NCBI GenBank assembly: GCA_024684815.1
Contig: JAIKWL010000029.1
Span: forward strand, 1-64,000
Source: Saccharofermentans sp.
Lineage (GTDB): Bacteria > Bacillota > Clostridia > Saccharofermentanales > Saccharofermentanaceae
DNA: 64,000 nt
Direction of reading: 5' to 3'
Shown here in pieces: positions 10,782 to 19,412 of this stretch. The translations under genes were made by a program, and so were the position numbers. Position 1 is the stretch's first letter. The number at the start of each line of letters is the position of its first letter. A model generated the notes under the pieces. The model saw only the letters and a list, made by a program, of their open reading frames with translations. It ran no database searches and was not told where the DNA came from.

Positions 10782-11291
10782 ATGGCAGAACACGTAGCAC
10801 ACAAGATCAACCTGCTTATCGTTACCCCTTATCAGGATTTCTTTGAGGGGATGGTTGACAGTGTAAGGATCCCGACAAGTGACGGCGAGTTCGGCTTTAT
10901 GGCGGGACACACACCGTTTGTTGCAGCCCTGGAACCCGGAACATGCGCACTTACCATTAACGGTTCTACTAAATATTGCGTGCTCTCTGAAGGCTATTGT
11001 GAGATCAACGGCATGCTTGCGCTCATTGTGTGCAATTCCGCCGAATGGCCTGAGGATATGCGTTTGAGAAGAACGATAAGTGCCTATAAGGCTGCTTTGG
11101 AGGAATTAAAGACACATACCGACAAGAACGGAAGACCGGTATTCCCCGAAGACAGCATTGCAAAAGGCAAAAGAGCCCTTGCAAGGATCAGGTTTATAGA
11201 GCGTTACGGCTCAGACCAGCAGAAGGAAAGGATAGCCTCTTTAAAGAAGAGCGAATTCCCGAACGGCATTCCGCCGAGATTACAGCAATAA
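10782..11291 (+). CDS. atpC: F-type ATP synthase subunit epsilon
   Basis: F1 rotor subunit that regulates hydrolysis. The N-terminal beta sandwich shows INLLIVTPYQDFFEGMVDSV and DGEFGFMAGHTPFVAAL, matching the family's GxxGILxxHxP region. A two-helix C-terminal part follows, with ALEELKT and a KRALARIRF helix. At 169 aa it is ~30 residues longer than typical epsilon subunits, with an insertion between the two C-terminal helices (~112-125) and a short tail. It is the last ATP synthase gene; the next gene starts one base after its stop. Confidence 0.92.
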   Translation: MAEHVAHKINLLIVTPYQDFFEGMVDSVRIPTSDGEFGFMAGHTPFVAALEPGTCALTINGSTKYCVLSEGYCEINGMLALIVCNSAEWPEDMRLRRTISAYKAALEELKTHTDKNGRPVFPEDSIAKGKRALARIRFIERYGSDQQKERIASLKKSEFPNGIPPRLQQ

Positions 11292-11292
11292 T

Positions 11293-12477
11293 ATGCAATA
11301 TCGTAAAGGCATATCCGTATTAGGATACGGATGTATGAGATTTATAAGCAGGAACGGTAAGATCGACTTTGACAAAGCCGATAAAGAATTTATGCGTGCA
11401 TATGAACTCGGTGTCAATTACTTTGACACGGCCTATATCTATCCCGGTAATGAAGAGATAGTCGGAAGGATCATCGAGAAGAATAAGATCCGTGACAAGA
11501 TTAATCTCGCTACAAAGCTTCCCCAGTATCTGGTCAAGAGCAGGGCAGGTATCGAAAAGTATTTCGAAGAGGAATTAAAGAGATTAAGGACAGATTATAT
11601 CGATTACTATCTGATGCACCACATGACCGATCACACGCAGTGGGAAAAACTCGTGGATCTCGGTATCAAAGAGTGGATAGAGGAGAAGAAAGCCGAAGGA
11701 AAGATCCGCCATGTCGGATTCTCTTTTCACGGCACGACCGAGGAATTCCTTAAGATATTGAATGCTTACGACTGGGAAATGTGTCTTGTCCAATATAACT
11801 ACGTTGATGAACACACTCAGGCAGGTAAAGCAGGTGTCCATGCGGCAGCGGAGAAAGGTATTCCCGTAATGATCATGGAGCCTTTAAGAGGCGGCAAACT
11901 GGTTGATCTGCTTCCCGAAAAAGCAAAGAAGAAAATAGCTGACGATCCGCACGGTTGGTCTCCTGCAGAGTGGGCATTCAGATGGCTCTGGAATCAGGGA
12001 GACGTAACCTGTGTTCTTTCCGGAATGAATTCAATAGAGATGGTCGAAGAAAACTGCCGCATTGCAAGCGAAGCTGAAGCGGGAGCTTTTACTGACGAGG
12101 AACAGCAGTTCCTTTCCGGCATAAAGCAGATAATAATCGATACCACCAAGGTCAATTGTTCCGGCTGCAGATACTGCATGCCATGTCCTAAGGGAGTAAA
12201 CATTCCGGGAATCTTCTCCTGTTACAACCACATGTATTCCGAAAGCAAGAGTTCAGGCCGTCTGGAATACTTCCAGACTATCGCTTTGAGGACGGAACCC
12301 TGTGATGCATCTTTATGCATCAAGTGCGGAAAATGCGAGAAGCATTGCCCTCAGAGCATTCCGATAAGAGAAAAACTTGTTGAGGCAGATAAAGCACTTA
12401 ATCCTCCCTTCGTAAAGCTTTATAACAAGGCTGCAAAGAGGGTAATGGTCGGAAAGAGAAAGAAGAAGGATCAGTAA
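11293..12477 (+). CDS. Aldo/keto reductase with C-terminal 2x[4Fe-4S] ferredoxin domain
   Basis: NAD(P)H- or ferredoxin-linked oxidoreductase of unknown substrate. The (beta/alpha)8 barrel spans residues ~1-270, with the catalytic tyrosine in the YFDTAYIYPG motif and the histidine region YYLMHHM. Two cysteine clusters follow: CSGCRYCMPCPKG (~282-294) and CIKCGKCEKHCPQ (~341-353), each suited to a [4Fe-4S] cluster. The 394-aa length is typical of this clostridial family. It begins one base after atpC, so it is cotranscribed with the ATP synthase, although no mechanistic link is known. Its 3' end overlaps the convergent FHA gene by 7 bases. Confidence 0.9.
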   Translation: MQYRKGISVLGYGCMRFISRNGKIDFDKADKEFMRAYELGVNYFDTAYIYPGNEEIVGRIIEKNKIRDKINLATKLPQYLVKSRAGIEKYFEEELKRLRTDYIDYYLMHHMTDHTQWEKLVDLGIKEWIEEKKAEGKIRHVGFSFHGTTEEFLKILNAYDWEMCLVQYNYVDEHTQAGKAGVHAAAEKGIPVMIMEPLRGGKLVDLLPEKAKKKIADDPHGWSPAEWAFRWLWNQGDVTCVLSGMNSIEMVEENCRIASEAEAGAFTDEEQQFLSGIKQIIIDTTKVNCSGCRYCMPCPKGVNIPGIFSCYNHMYSESKSSGRLEYFQTIALRTEPCDASLCIKCGKCEKHCPQSIPIREKLVEADKALNPPFVKLYNKAAKRVMVGKRKKKDQ

Positions 12478-13802
12478 GTCATTTTTATATTGTTTTCAGT
12501 ACAAAACCTGAATTCAATATCTCCTATCGTTATCTTTTGTCCGGATTTGATCTCATAGGATCTGCCGTTTATGACAGGTGAATCTTCAATATATGTTTTG
12601 CCGCATCCTTCACAGGGCTCCAGATAAAACGATCCGTCTTTTTGTCTTATTACGGCATGAACAGGCAGAACACAAGGCTCATCAAGCACTATGTCTGACA
12701 GGAAACAATCAGAACCGATATTTGTACTGTCAAGATAGACTGCATATTGCGGGCTGATCCCTTTGCTGTCCGACAAAAGCTTTAAACTCCCGGTTAACAG
12801 AGGTTTAAGATACAGATCCTGTTCTTCAGGCTTTGCCAATAGGGAATTCCGGTTCATTTTGTAACGCTTAACGGATTTTTTTTGATGCTCATTCTGATAT
12901 GGCAAAGATCCTCCGGAAAACAGTATGGAACTTCTTTGAATGGATTTTTCCTTTGTTTTTTCTAAGTCTTCTGATTTTTCGAGTTTCTTTTTGTTAAGCA
13001 ATGATGTAAGTAATATCACGAGTGAAAGGAATATGAAGAGAAGGCAGGGAAGGCTCATATTCATAAACAATGATACGAATGAAAGAACAGCAGATATTAA
13101 AGCTATGAGAAGATCTTTTTCTGTTTTCGGGAATCCATTCTGACCGGCTGATTGATCTTTGCCTGAAATCCTGATATCAGGATCAGTTCTGTTAAGAGCA
13201 AAACAGTTTTCGTCTGTTCCCTTGATCAATCCTGCGATATTAAGGAACATGCTTTCATTATTATCTTTTACGCTGTATACCAATGCATTTCTTTCATCTT
13301 CTGTAATGACGCTTTTAAAGAAATCACAACTGAGCAGCTTTTCAAGTCTTGATGCTCCCAAAGATGAAAGACAAAGATCTTCAGGAGTGCTCTTTACGGG
13401 AAGGCAGCACAGCTTTATGGAAATGCCTTCGGGATCGGTAAATACCATATCCGGATCCATTATTATGCAGGCAGGGGAGACAAGGTTATTTAGAAACCCG
13501 ACAAAAGAGTAAAAAAGGTCCCCCAGAGATCTTCTTCTAAGACTCAGGATCCTTGAGGATTTTCTGTGAGAGGTGATCTTTTTACCGGATGAAAATACGG
13601 AAAACTCCGGATCGGTCACCTGTGTATATCCTGAGAATTCAAAACAACAAAAGATACCGGAACCGATATATTCGGTAATGGGGGTAAGATAGAAGTCAGA
13701 CTTGTTTCCGGCAATTACCTCTTCGGCATATTCGCATAATTTATCCGGACTGTCGATCTTCTCACAAGCATAATATCCGAAGGGACCTTTTTTGATCTGC
13801 AT
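12471..13802 (-). CDS. FHA-domain membrane protein of the tad locus (DUF6382-like N-terminus)
   Basis: Last gene of the minus-strand tad operon. The N-terminal ~190 residues resemble the DUF6382 domain that accompanies FHA proteins in clostridial tad loci (moderate recognition). Two adjacent membrane segments lie in the middle (ALISAVLSFVSLFM and LLFIFLSLVILLTSL). The C-terminal ~90 residues form an FHA fold with a degenerate phosphothreonine-binding loop (NIGSDCFLSDIVL then VLPVHAVI, where canonical FHA has SRxH). ATG 13802 has AAGGAA 8 bases upstream; a TTG nine codons earlier is less likely. It presumably couples assembly of the pilus machine to a signalling or scaffold interaction. Confidence 0.75.
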   Translation of the reverse strand: MQIKKGPFGYYACEKIDSPDKLCEYAEEVIAGNKSDFYLTPITEYIGSGIFCCFEFSGYTQVTDPEFSVFSSGKKITSHRKSSRILSLRRRSLGDLFYSFVGFLNNLVSPACIIMDPDMVFTDPEGISIKLCCLPVKSTPEDLCLSSLGASRLEKLLSCDFFKSVITEDERNALVYSVKDNNESMFLNIAGLIKGTDENCFALNRTDPDIRISGKDQSAGQNGFPKTEKDLLIALISAVLSFVSLFMNMSLPCLLFIFLSLVILLTSLLNKKKLEKSEDLEKTKEKSIQRSSILFSGGSLPYQNEHQKKSVKRYKMNRNSLLAKPEEQDLYLKPLLTGSLKLLSDSKGISPQYAVYLDSTNIGSDCFLSDIVLDEPCVLPVHAVIRQKDGSFYLEPCEGCGKTYIEDSPVINGRSYEIKSGQKITIGDIEFRFCTENNIKMTY

Positions 13803-13855
13803 ATAATCGTTCCTTAAATCAGATAACAAAACATAGAAAAGGATGTAACAGTTTT

Positions 13856-14023
13856 TCAGAAGGCTGATTCGATCTTGCTTTCATCAAAGCAATAACTCAT
13901 CACCTTTTGGCCATACTCTGTGAGTCCGGCTCTGAAGAGCAGAGCCAATGCCACGAGAACTGCAATAATGATGACTATCTCGACAGTTCCCATGCCTTTC
14001 TTATTCATATGTGGTTTTTTCAT
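13856..14023 (-). CDS. flp: Flp/Flp1-type type IVb pilin
   Basis: Small 55-aa gene. The sequence has a short basic leader ending MNKKG, then MGTVEIVIIIAVLVALALLF, the glycine-cleavage plus glutamate-at-+5-style hydrophobic helix of Flp prepilins, and a short polar tail ending ESAF. AGGAGG lies 8 bases before the ATG (minus strand). It sits between the FHA gene and the fused TadBC gene, which is where Firmicute tad loci carry their major pilin. No prepilin peptidase (TadV) is in the window, so processing must use an enzyme encoded elsewhere. Confidence 0.85.
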   Translation of the reverse strand: MKKPHMNKKGMGTVEIVIIIAVLVALALLFRAGLTEYGQKVMSYCFDESKIESAF

Positions 14024-14038
14024 GATCTTTCCTCCTCT

Positions 14039-15610
14039 TTATATGCCGAGTGAGATAATTGCGGGTGTCATGGCGACCATAAGAACACTGATAAAGTCCA
14101 GTGTCATCGGTATGATCATTCCCAGAGCTTCACGTTCCTGCTTTTTGCGTGCGGCATTTCTGCATAAGTTCCAGCAGGATTGTGCCTGCAGATCAAGCAT
14201 GTTCAGGACTTCCGATGTGCCGAGCCTTCCGTATCTTGCGATCAACAGCAACGCGGCCTGGGCTTCCGGTATCTGTATTCTTAACGAGAATTTCTCTATT
14301 GCATCTGAAGCGGGGATCCCGCTTAATATCATCGCCCTAAGGTTCTTTATCTCCAGAGACAGGCTCTTGTTTTCATTGAATGCTTTTGAACAGATATTTA
14401 TTGCTTTAGGCAGCTGAAGACCGGATTCAAGAAGAGTGGATATTAGACATAAGAACAGAGGAATATCACTCATGAGTTCTTCTCGTTTGCGTTCGACATC
14501 AGTCCTTATCTCGCAGCATCCCAAAGCGATGACTGCACCTGTAAACACAAAGGCAAATAAAGGATTCTTGCCGAGGCTTGAAAGAATTACTGCACCAAGG
14601 ATAAAAGATACTGTTCCGGACAGGATCTGTTTTTTCAGATACTGCTCATATGTGTAATCCGGATTAACCGAAAGTTCATTGAACAACTCATGTCTTGAAG
14701 TAATAAAGCTTGCGGGAAAGATCTTCTTTGCCAGTTTTGTCAGTGATGCCGGCGGTAGCTTTTTTCCTGATCCCACGTTGCCGGCAAGCTCTGATTTATA
14801 AGCTTTTCTGCCCTGATCGTGTGACATGAACCTCAAAAGCATGGCGCAGGCGACGGTGCAGATACCGAAAGCTGCTGCAAGGAGCATAGATCCTGTTCTT
14901 GTGTTTCTTGCCATATCAAGATATTCCTGACTCATATAATTGAGTGCAAATGTCACTCCGAACGGCATAGCGCAGAGAATTGCCGCTTCGGCATTTTTTC
15001 CTGCATTTGATGCTGCGATCTCTCCCTGAACGGCATTAAGTTCGGAAAGCATCTGACACGAGCTCCTCAGAATGGAAAGACTGTTGTTGCCGATCTCACC
15101 TGATATAGCCAGAGCGTGAAAGACAGGGACTGTCTCGGGAAATCCGATCTGCGATGAAAAGATACTTAAGGATTCTTCCAGGCTTACATGGAGCTTGAGA
15201 TTATTCTCCAGATTGATCAGCGGTTTTAAGAGCATCGACCGTTTGCCGAACGTCTTCTCGATAACGGGTCTGATGAGCATCAGTGATTTTTCTATCGAGT
15301 AACCGCTTGATACACTGGTGCACAATACCTGCAGCAATACCAGAAGCTGAGTGCGCATATGTCTGTAATTATTCGAATATATCTTCTTCATGGATTCCTT
15401 CCATGGAAGGATACTTAAGGTTGCTGCAAGGATAATACGTATCGTATCAGAACTGATGAACAGACCCGAAGCAAAGTAGACCACAGCAGCAAACATTGGA
15501 TATACCCAGACCGTTTTTGCAAGGAAGAACGGAAATGTGTGGATCTTCTTATGCGCGGTACTCCATTGCACTTTTGATGTCTTCAAGACTTGCGACACGT
15601 TCAAGTTCAT
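14039..15610 (-). CDS. TadB-TadC fusion, type II/IV secretion F-type inner-membrane platform
   Basis: Single 523-aa membrane protein with two T2SSF-like halves. The first (~85-190, with VLCTSVSSGYSIEKSL and VFHALAISGEIGNNS) corresponds to TadB. The second (~385-490, with LFLCLISTLLESGLQLPKAI and LLIARYGRLGTSEVLNML) corresponds to TadC. Each half is bounded by hydrophobic segments (38-72, 205-245, 335-362, 505-521). In most tad loci these are two genes. The nominal ATG at 15610 overlaps tadA by 62 bases; AGGAGG is only 2 bases before that ATG but 8 bases before the TTG at codon 3, so TTG may be the real start. Confidence 0.8.
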   Translation of the reverse strand: MNLNVSQVLKTSKVQWSTAHKKIHTFPFFLAKTVWVYPMFAAVVYFASGLFISSDTIRIILAATLSILPWKESMKKIYSNNYRHMRTQLLVLLQVLCTSVSSGYSIEKSLMLIRPVIEKTFGKRSMLLKPLINLENNLKLHVSLEESLSIFSSQIGFPETVPVFHALAISGEIGNNSLSILRSSCQMLSELNAVQGEIAASNAGKNAEAAILCAMPFGVTFALNYMSQEYLDMARNTRTGSMLLAAAFGICTVACAMLLRFMSHDQGRKAYKSELAGNVGSGKKLPPASLTKLAKKIFPASFITSRHELFNELSVNPDYTYEQYLKKQILSGTVSFILGAVILSSLGKNPLFAFVFTGAVIALGCCEIRTDVERKREELMSDIPLFLCLISTLLESGLQLPKAINICSKAFNENKSLSLEIKNLRAMILSGIPASDAIEKFSLRIQIPEAQAALLLIARYGRLGTSEVLNMLDLQAQSCWNLCRNAARKKQEREALGMIIPMTLDFISVLMVAMTPAIISLGI

Positions 15611-16745
15611 ATCCTCCTTTGTTTCTGTATAAAGTCTTCAGTGTGTATTTATGACCGGACGGCGGCAATACTTCACATATCTCGTCGATATATCTTTTTC
15701 CTTCTCGGCTTCTCATAATGTGAAGGACTATGTTGATCCCCATAGATACCTGTGACAGGATCGCATCGTAGGGAAGACTTGAACCTGACATGATCATTGC
15801 GGTGAGACGCTCCATCATCTCATGACATGAGTTGCTGTGGCCTGTCGACATAGAGCCGGGATGTCCGCTCGTAAGACACGAGAGAAGATCGGCGCTTTCT
15901 TTTCCTCTGACTTCTCCTACGATGATCCTGTCGGGACGCATCCTTAATGAAGCTCTTATCATCATTCCGATATTGACTTCGCCCGTTCCGTCAGGTCCCG
16001 GAAGTCTAGCTTCCATTTTGACCAGATTATCGATCCCGATGAGGTTTAATTCAGCCGAATCTTCGATGGTCACTATTCTTTCCGTCTTGGGAATAAAGCC
16101 GGAAAGACAGTTGAGAAATGTTGTTTTACCGGAGCCTGTTCCTCCGCATATGAATATGGTCCTTTTGTTCTTTACACACTCTGCAAGAAATCTTGCAGCT
16201 TCTTCACTTATAAAGTCCTGTCTTATGAGCGATACGATATCGTGTGTAATTCCGGTAAACTTTCTTATGGTTACAGTTGTCTCGTTCGATATTGGCGGAA
16301 GAACGGCATTTGCCCTTGATCCGTCGGGAAGCCTTAAGTCGGCTATCGGGTTTGCTTCATTAAGAGGTCTGTTCTGATTAGCAAAAAAACAGGTGATGCA
16401 TGTCTTTAAGGATTCCTCATCTTTGAAGGCTAGATCGGATTTATAAAGTCTTCCGCCTCTTTCATAGAAGATCTTATAAGGACCGTTGACCATTATCTCG
16501 GTTATTGAAGGATCCTCCATGAGCGGTTCGATTACATCAAGTCGCCTGAGCGAATTGAATACGGACTTTGCCATCTCACGTTTCTGTTCAAGGTTCATCT
16601 TGAAGCAAGTGTTCTCTGATATGATGTCAGATATTATCTGCCGGAGTTTTTCGTCAGACGGATCTGACTCGCCTGATATAGTGTTTAGAACACAGTAGGT
16701 GATCTGCTCTTTAATATCGATGGTGCTGCTGTTGACGAGAGTCAT
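15549..16745 (-). CDS. tadA: Tad pilus assembly ATPase (TadA/CpaF type)
   Basis: Hexameric secretion ATPase that powers Tad pilus assembly. Visible motifs: MEDPSITEIMVNGPYKIFYERGG region (~80-100), Walker A GGTGSGKTT (~200-208), the DSAELNL Asp-box region, VGEVRGKESADLLS Walker B, and GHPGSMSTGHSNS His-box. The 398-aa length agrees with Firmicute CpaF proteins. Its start overlaps the upstream tadZ-like gene by 4 bases (ATGA) and it overlaps the fused TadBC gene, so the operon is tightly coupled. Confidence 0.93.
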   Translation of the reverse strand: MTLVNSSTIDIKEQITYCVLNTISGESDPSDEKLRQIISDIISENTCFKMNLEQKREMAKSVFNSLRRLDVIEPLMEDPSITEIMVNGPYKIFYERGGRLYKSDLAFKDEESLKTCITCFFANQNRPLNEANPIADLRLPDGSRANAVLPPISNETTVTIRKFTGITHDIVSLIRQDFISEEAARFLAECVKNKRTIFICGGTGSGKTTFLNCLSGFIPKTERIVTIEDSAELNLIGIDNLVKMEARLPGPDGTGEVNIGMMIRASLRMRPDRIIVGEVRGKESADLLSCLTSGHPGSMSTGHSNSCHEMMERLTAMIMSGSSLPYDAILSQVSMGINIVLHIMRSREGKRYIDEICEVLPPSGHKYTLKTLYRNKGGYELERVASLEDIKSAMEYRA

Positions 16746-17641
16746 ACTGCAAGCCTCCCGTTTCCGGGATGATCTTCGACTGAAAGGATATCTTCCGCAT
16801 ATCTCACATCGATCCGCTCCTGTCCCAGAGCTTTAGTCAGGATAGATATAAGATCCTTGGCTCCTATCTCTTCTGCAGTGCTCCTTCCGGGCAGCAGGAC
16901 AAAGACTCTGTCGCAATTGCATAACAGTTCCGTCAGTTCCTTTGTCTTAAAACCTTCGGTTACAGCAATAACATTTACAAACCTGGCAGTTGAGTGTGCA
17001 AGGTTTGCGGCATGGTTCATCAGTGTTATCGAGCGACCGATCCCGAGATCGTAGACATCATCATAGCCTTTGCTGCAGCCGGGTGTAAGGAAACCAAGAT
17101 CGTCCATGTTGCAGTATTTAAGGATGTCCTCGGGAACGAATTTCTTTGATCTGCAAGCCTCAAGAAGAGACGTCATATTGTATCCTGAAGGCTTATTGTT
17201 TATCGCTCTTAGCCTGCTGGTAAAATCCAGTCTGATGTTATAGTCAGCTCCTGAAAGATGTGAAGAGAGATCTTTAATGAATCTGTCTCTTACATCTGAA
17301 TAGACGAACGGAATAACGGCGGAAAGCGATCCTGTTAACTGTCTGCTGAACGGGCTGGTGGTTTGATCGGGTCTGAGGAAAGTGATCAGTTTTGCACAAT
17401 CGATTATCCCGCCGTCTTCCGTGCGCCTTAAAGGAGAGGCTTCATATGAATTGATGTCTTTTTCATTTGTGTCATAAGGATCATATAAGACACGCGTATA
17501 ATTGCTGAATCTGTCATCTGAGTCATCGCTGTCGTAATATGGATTGACTATATACGCATCGGGGCAGAAGTCCAAAAGCCTTTTTCTGAGAAGTCTGTAT
17601 ATGTATTCGTTTCTTTCATAAATCTTAATGGTGAATGCCAC
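16742..17641 (-). CDS. TadZ/CpaE-like localisation protein without P-loop
   Basis: First gene of the tad operon. The 299-aa product has an N-terminal receiver-like segment (FTIKIYERNEYIYRLLRKRL) and a C-terminal ParA/MinD-like region (FVNVIAVTEGFKTKELTELLCNCDRVFVLLPG). I see no Walker A (GKGGxGKT) where TadZ or CpaE would have one, so it is probably a degenerate family member. Position and size support a TadZ role: polar or septal placement of the pilus machine. The start is GTG 17641, with AGGAGG 9 bases upstream. The assignment depends partly on gene context. Confidence 0.6.
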   Translation of the reverse strand: MAFTIKIYERNEYIYRLLRKRLLDFCPDAYIVNPYYDSDDSDDRFSNYTRVLYDPYDTNEKDINSYEASPLRRTEDGGIIDCAKLITFLRPDQTTSPFSRQLTGSLSAVIPFVYSDVRDRFIKDLSSHLSGADYNIRLDFTSRLRAINNKPSGYNMTSLLEACRSKKFVPEDILKYCNMDDLGFLTPGCSKGYDDVYDLGIGRSITLMNHAANLAHSTARFVNVIAVTEGFKTKELTELLCNCDRVFVLLPGRSTAEEIGAKDLISILTKALGQERIDVRYAEDILSVEDHPGNGRLAV

Positions 17642-17866
17642 GGCTCTTTACCTCCTTATGCGTCGGTTCTTACGTTGGATTGTAAGACCGGGCTTTCTTT
17701 GATAAAAGCGACAAATACCGACAAAACCGACATCTGAAGCCTTGTAAAAACGAGTATCCGTGGAGGTAATAAATTAATTAGTATTATTAACGAATTGGAT
17801 CTTAACTCATCGAATCAGTAAAAAACCTGTTCAGAAATAGTGAGGTTCCAGGTATAAGTTCGGTGA

Positions 17867-17895
17867 TTGACAAAGCTGAAAGGGATAAGTAAAAT
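17867..17895 (+). promoter_or_regulatory. Promoter of the metK leader
   Basis: TTGACA at 17867-17872 and TAAAAT at 17890-17895 with a 17-base spacer. Transcription would start near 17902, about 20 bases before the riboswitch P1 helix. The rest of 17642-17866, between the divergent tad operon and this promoter, shows no gene; it should also hold the tad operon promoter, which I could not place. Confidence 0.75.
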
Positions 17896-17920
17896 CATCA
17901 CGGTACAAATTAATGTTCTT

Positions 17921-18020
17921 GCTTATCAAGAGAGGCTATAGGGACCGGCCCGTTATGAGCCCGGCAACCGCGGAAAGCAGCGGTGCCAATTCCGGCAGGG
18001 AAACCTGAAAGATGAGGATC
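17921..18020 (+). ncRNA. SAM-I (S-box) riboswitch
   Basis: The conserved S-box core is plain: CTTATC-AAGAGAGG at the 5' side, GGGACCGGCCCG then GAGCCCGGCAACC, GGTGCCAATTCC, and finally GAAAGATGAG. P1 pairs CTTATC (17922-17927) with GATGAG (18011-18016). It is followed by an intrinsic terminator and then metK, so binding of S-adenosylmethionine should cause early termination and shut down SAM synthetase expression. Confidence 0.95.
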
Positions 18021-18040
18021 GTTTATAATATAGGCGTCAA

Positions 18041-18071
18041 CCTTCTCCTTTCGGGAGAAGGTTTTTCTTTT
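18041..18071 (+). terminator. Riboswitch-controlled terminator before metK
   Basis: Perfect 8-bp stem CCTTCTCC/GGAGAAGG with a 5-base loop, followed by TTTTTCTTTT. It lies 20 bases past the SAM-I aptamer and 30 bases before the metK start, the standard expression platform. The extra flanking AA/TT pairs extend the helix to 10 bp. Confidence 0.9.
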
Positions 18072-18101
18072 GCTTAAGCAAAGATTGGAAAGGAAAACAA
18101 A

Positions 18102-19292
18102 ATGAGAAACAAAAAAGGAAACTGGCTTTTCACATCTGAATCAGTCACAGAAGGACATCCTGACAAGATCTGCGATCAGATCTCGGATGCAGTGCTCGAT
18201 GCGATCCTGGAGCAGGACAGCACAGCACGTGTTGCCTGCGAGACATGCACGACAACAGGTATGGTGCTTGTCATGGGTGAGATCACAACCTCTGCTTATG
18301 TTGATATCCCTTCTATAGTAAGAAACAAGATAAAGGATATCGGTTATAACTCGAGTGAGATGGGTTTTGACAGCCATTCATGCGCTGTGCTTACTTCCAT
18401 CGATGAGCAGTCTCCTGATATTGCCATGGGTATTAACGAGTCTTACGAGGCCCGTCACGGAGGCGAGAAGGAGCTTGATACCGGTGCCGGAGATCAGGGC
18501 ATGATGTTCGGATATGCAAACGATGACACTCCCGAGCTGATGCCTATGCCGATCGCTCTTGCACACAAACTTACGATACGCCTCACAGAGGTCCGTAAGA
18601 ACGGCGCGGATTTCTTAAGACCGGACGGAAAGAGTCAGGTTACCGTCGAATATGAAGATGATAAGGTAAAGAGGATAGATGCTGTAGTAATCTCTACACA
18701 GCACAGTGCTGATGTTACGCTTGAGTTCCTTGAAGATTTCATCAGGGAGAATGTCATCAAGCCTGTAATCCCAGCTGAACTCATGGATGAGAACACGAGG
18801 ATCTATATCAATCCTACCGGAAGATTCGTGGTCGGAGGTCCTCAGGGAGACTCAGGCCTTACAGGAAGAAAGATAATCGTAGATACATACGGCGGTTTTG
18901 CCCGTCACGGCGGCGGATGCTTCTCGGGTAAGGATCCTACGAAGGTTGACCGTTCTGCATGCTACATGATGCGTTATATCGCAAAGAATATCGTTGCTGC
19001 CGGTCTTGCTTCCGAGTGCGAAGTGCAGGTTGCTTATGCCATCGGTGTTGCAAAGCCTGTTTCAGTTATGGTTGATACTTTCGGAACAGGAAAGATCGGC
19101 GATGAGAAGATCACTGAGATAGTAAACAAGGTCTTCGATCTAAGACCTGCCGCCATCATAAGAGACCTTGATCTTAGAAGACCGATCTATGCTAAGACAG
19201 CAAGCTACGGCCACTTCGGAAGAACAGATATCGAGCTTCCCTGGGAGAAGACCGACAAGGCTGAAGAGATCAGAAATCTTGCAGGCATCTGA
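18102..19292 (+). CDS. metK: S-adenosylmethionine synthetase
   Basis: Makes SAM from methionine and ATP. All three family signatures are visible: [17 protein letters not shown] near the N-terminus, [12 protein letters not shown] (~127-138), and [16 protein letters not shown] (~268-283). The 396-aa length is exactly typical. The start has GGAAAGGA 7 bases upstream. It is a single-gene unit controlled by the S-box riboswitch in front and closed by a strong terminator behind. Confidence 0.98.
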   Translation: MRNKKGNWLFTSESVTEGHPDKICDQISDAVLDAILEQDSTARVACETCTTTGMVLVMGEITTSAYVDIPSIVRNKIKDIGYNSSEMGFDSHSCAVLTSIDEQSPDIAMGINESYEARHGGEKELDTGAGDQGMMFGYANDDTPELMPMPIALAHKLTIRLTEVRKNGADFLRPDGKSQVTVEYEDDKVKRIDAVVISTQHSADVTLEFLEDFIRENVIKPVIPAELMDENTRIYINPTGRFVVGGPQGDSGLTGRKIIVDTYGGFARHGGGCFSGKDPTKVDRSACYMMRYIAKNIVAAGLASECEVQVAYAIGVAKPVSVMVDTFGTGKIGDEKITEIVNKVFDLRPAAIIRDLDLRRPIYAKTASYGHFGRTDIELPWEKTDKAEEIRNLAGI

Positions 19293-19317
19293 TATTAGGA
19301 CAATTCGAAAATACAAC

Positions 19318-19358
19318 GCCCGGTGCAAAGTCTCAACTTTGGCCGGGCTTATTGTTTT
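19318..19358 (+). terminator. Terminator after metK
   Basis: Long hairpin with GCCCGG/CCGGGC outer and CAAAG/CTTTG inner stems, followed by TTATTGTTTT. It separates the metK transcript from recD2. Confidence 0.8.
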
Positions 19359-19412
19359 CGGAAAATATCTTTGTTAGCATTTTCAAAATACTATGTTTAA
19401 GAAGATTGAGCG

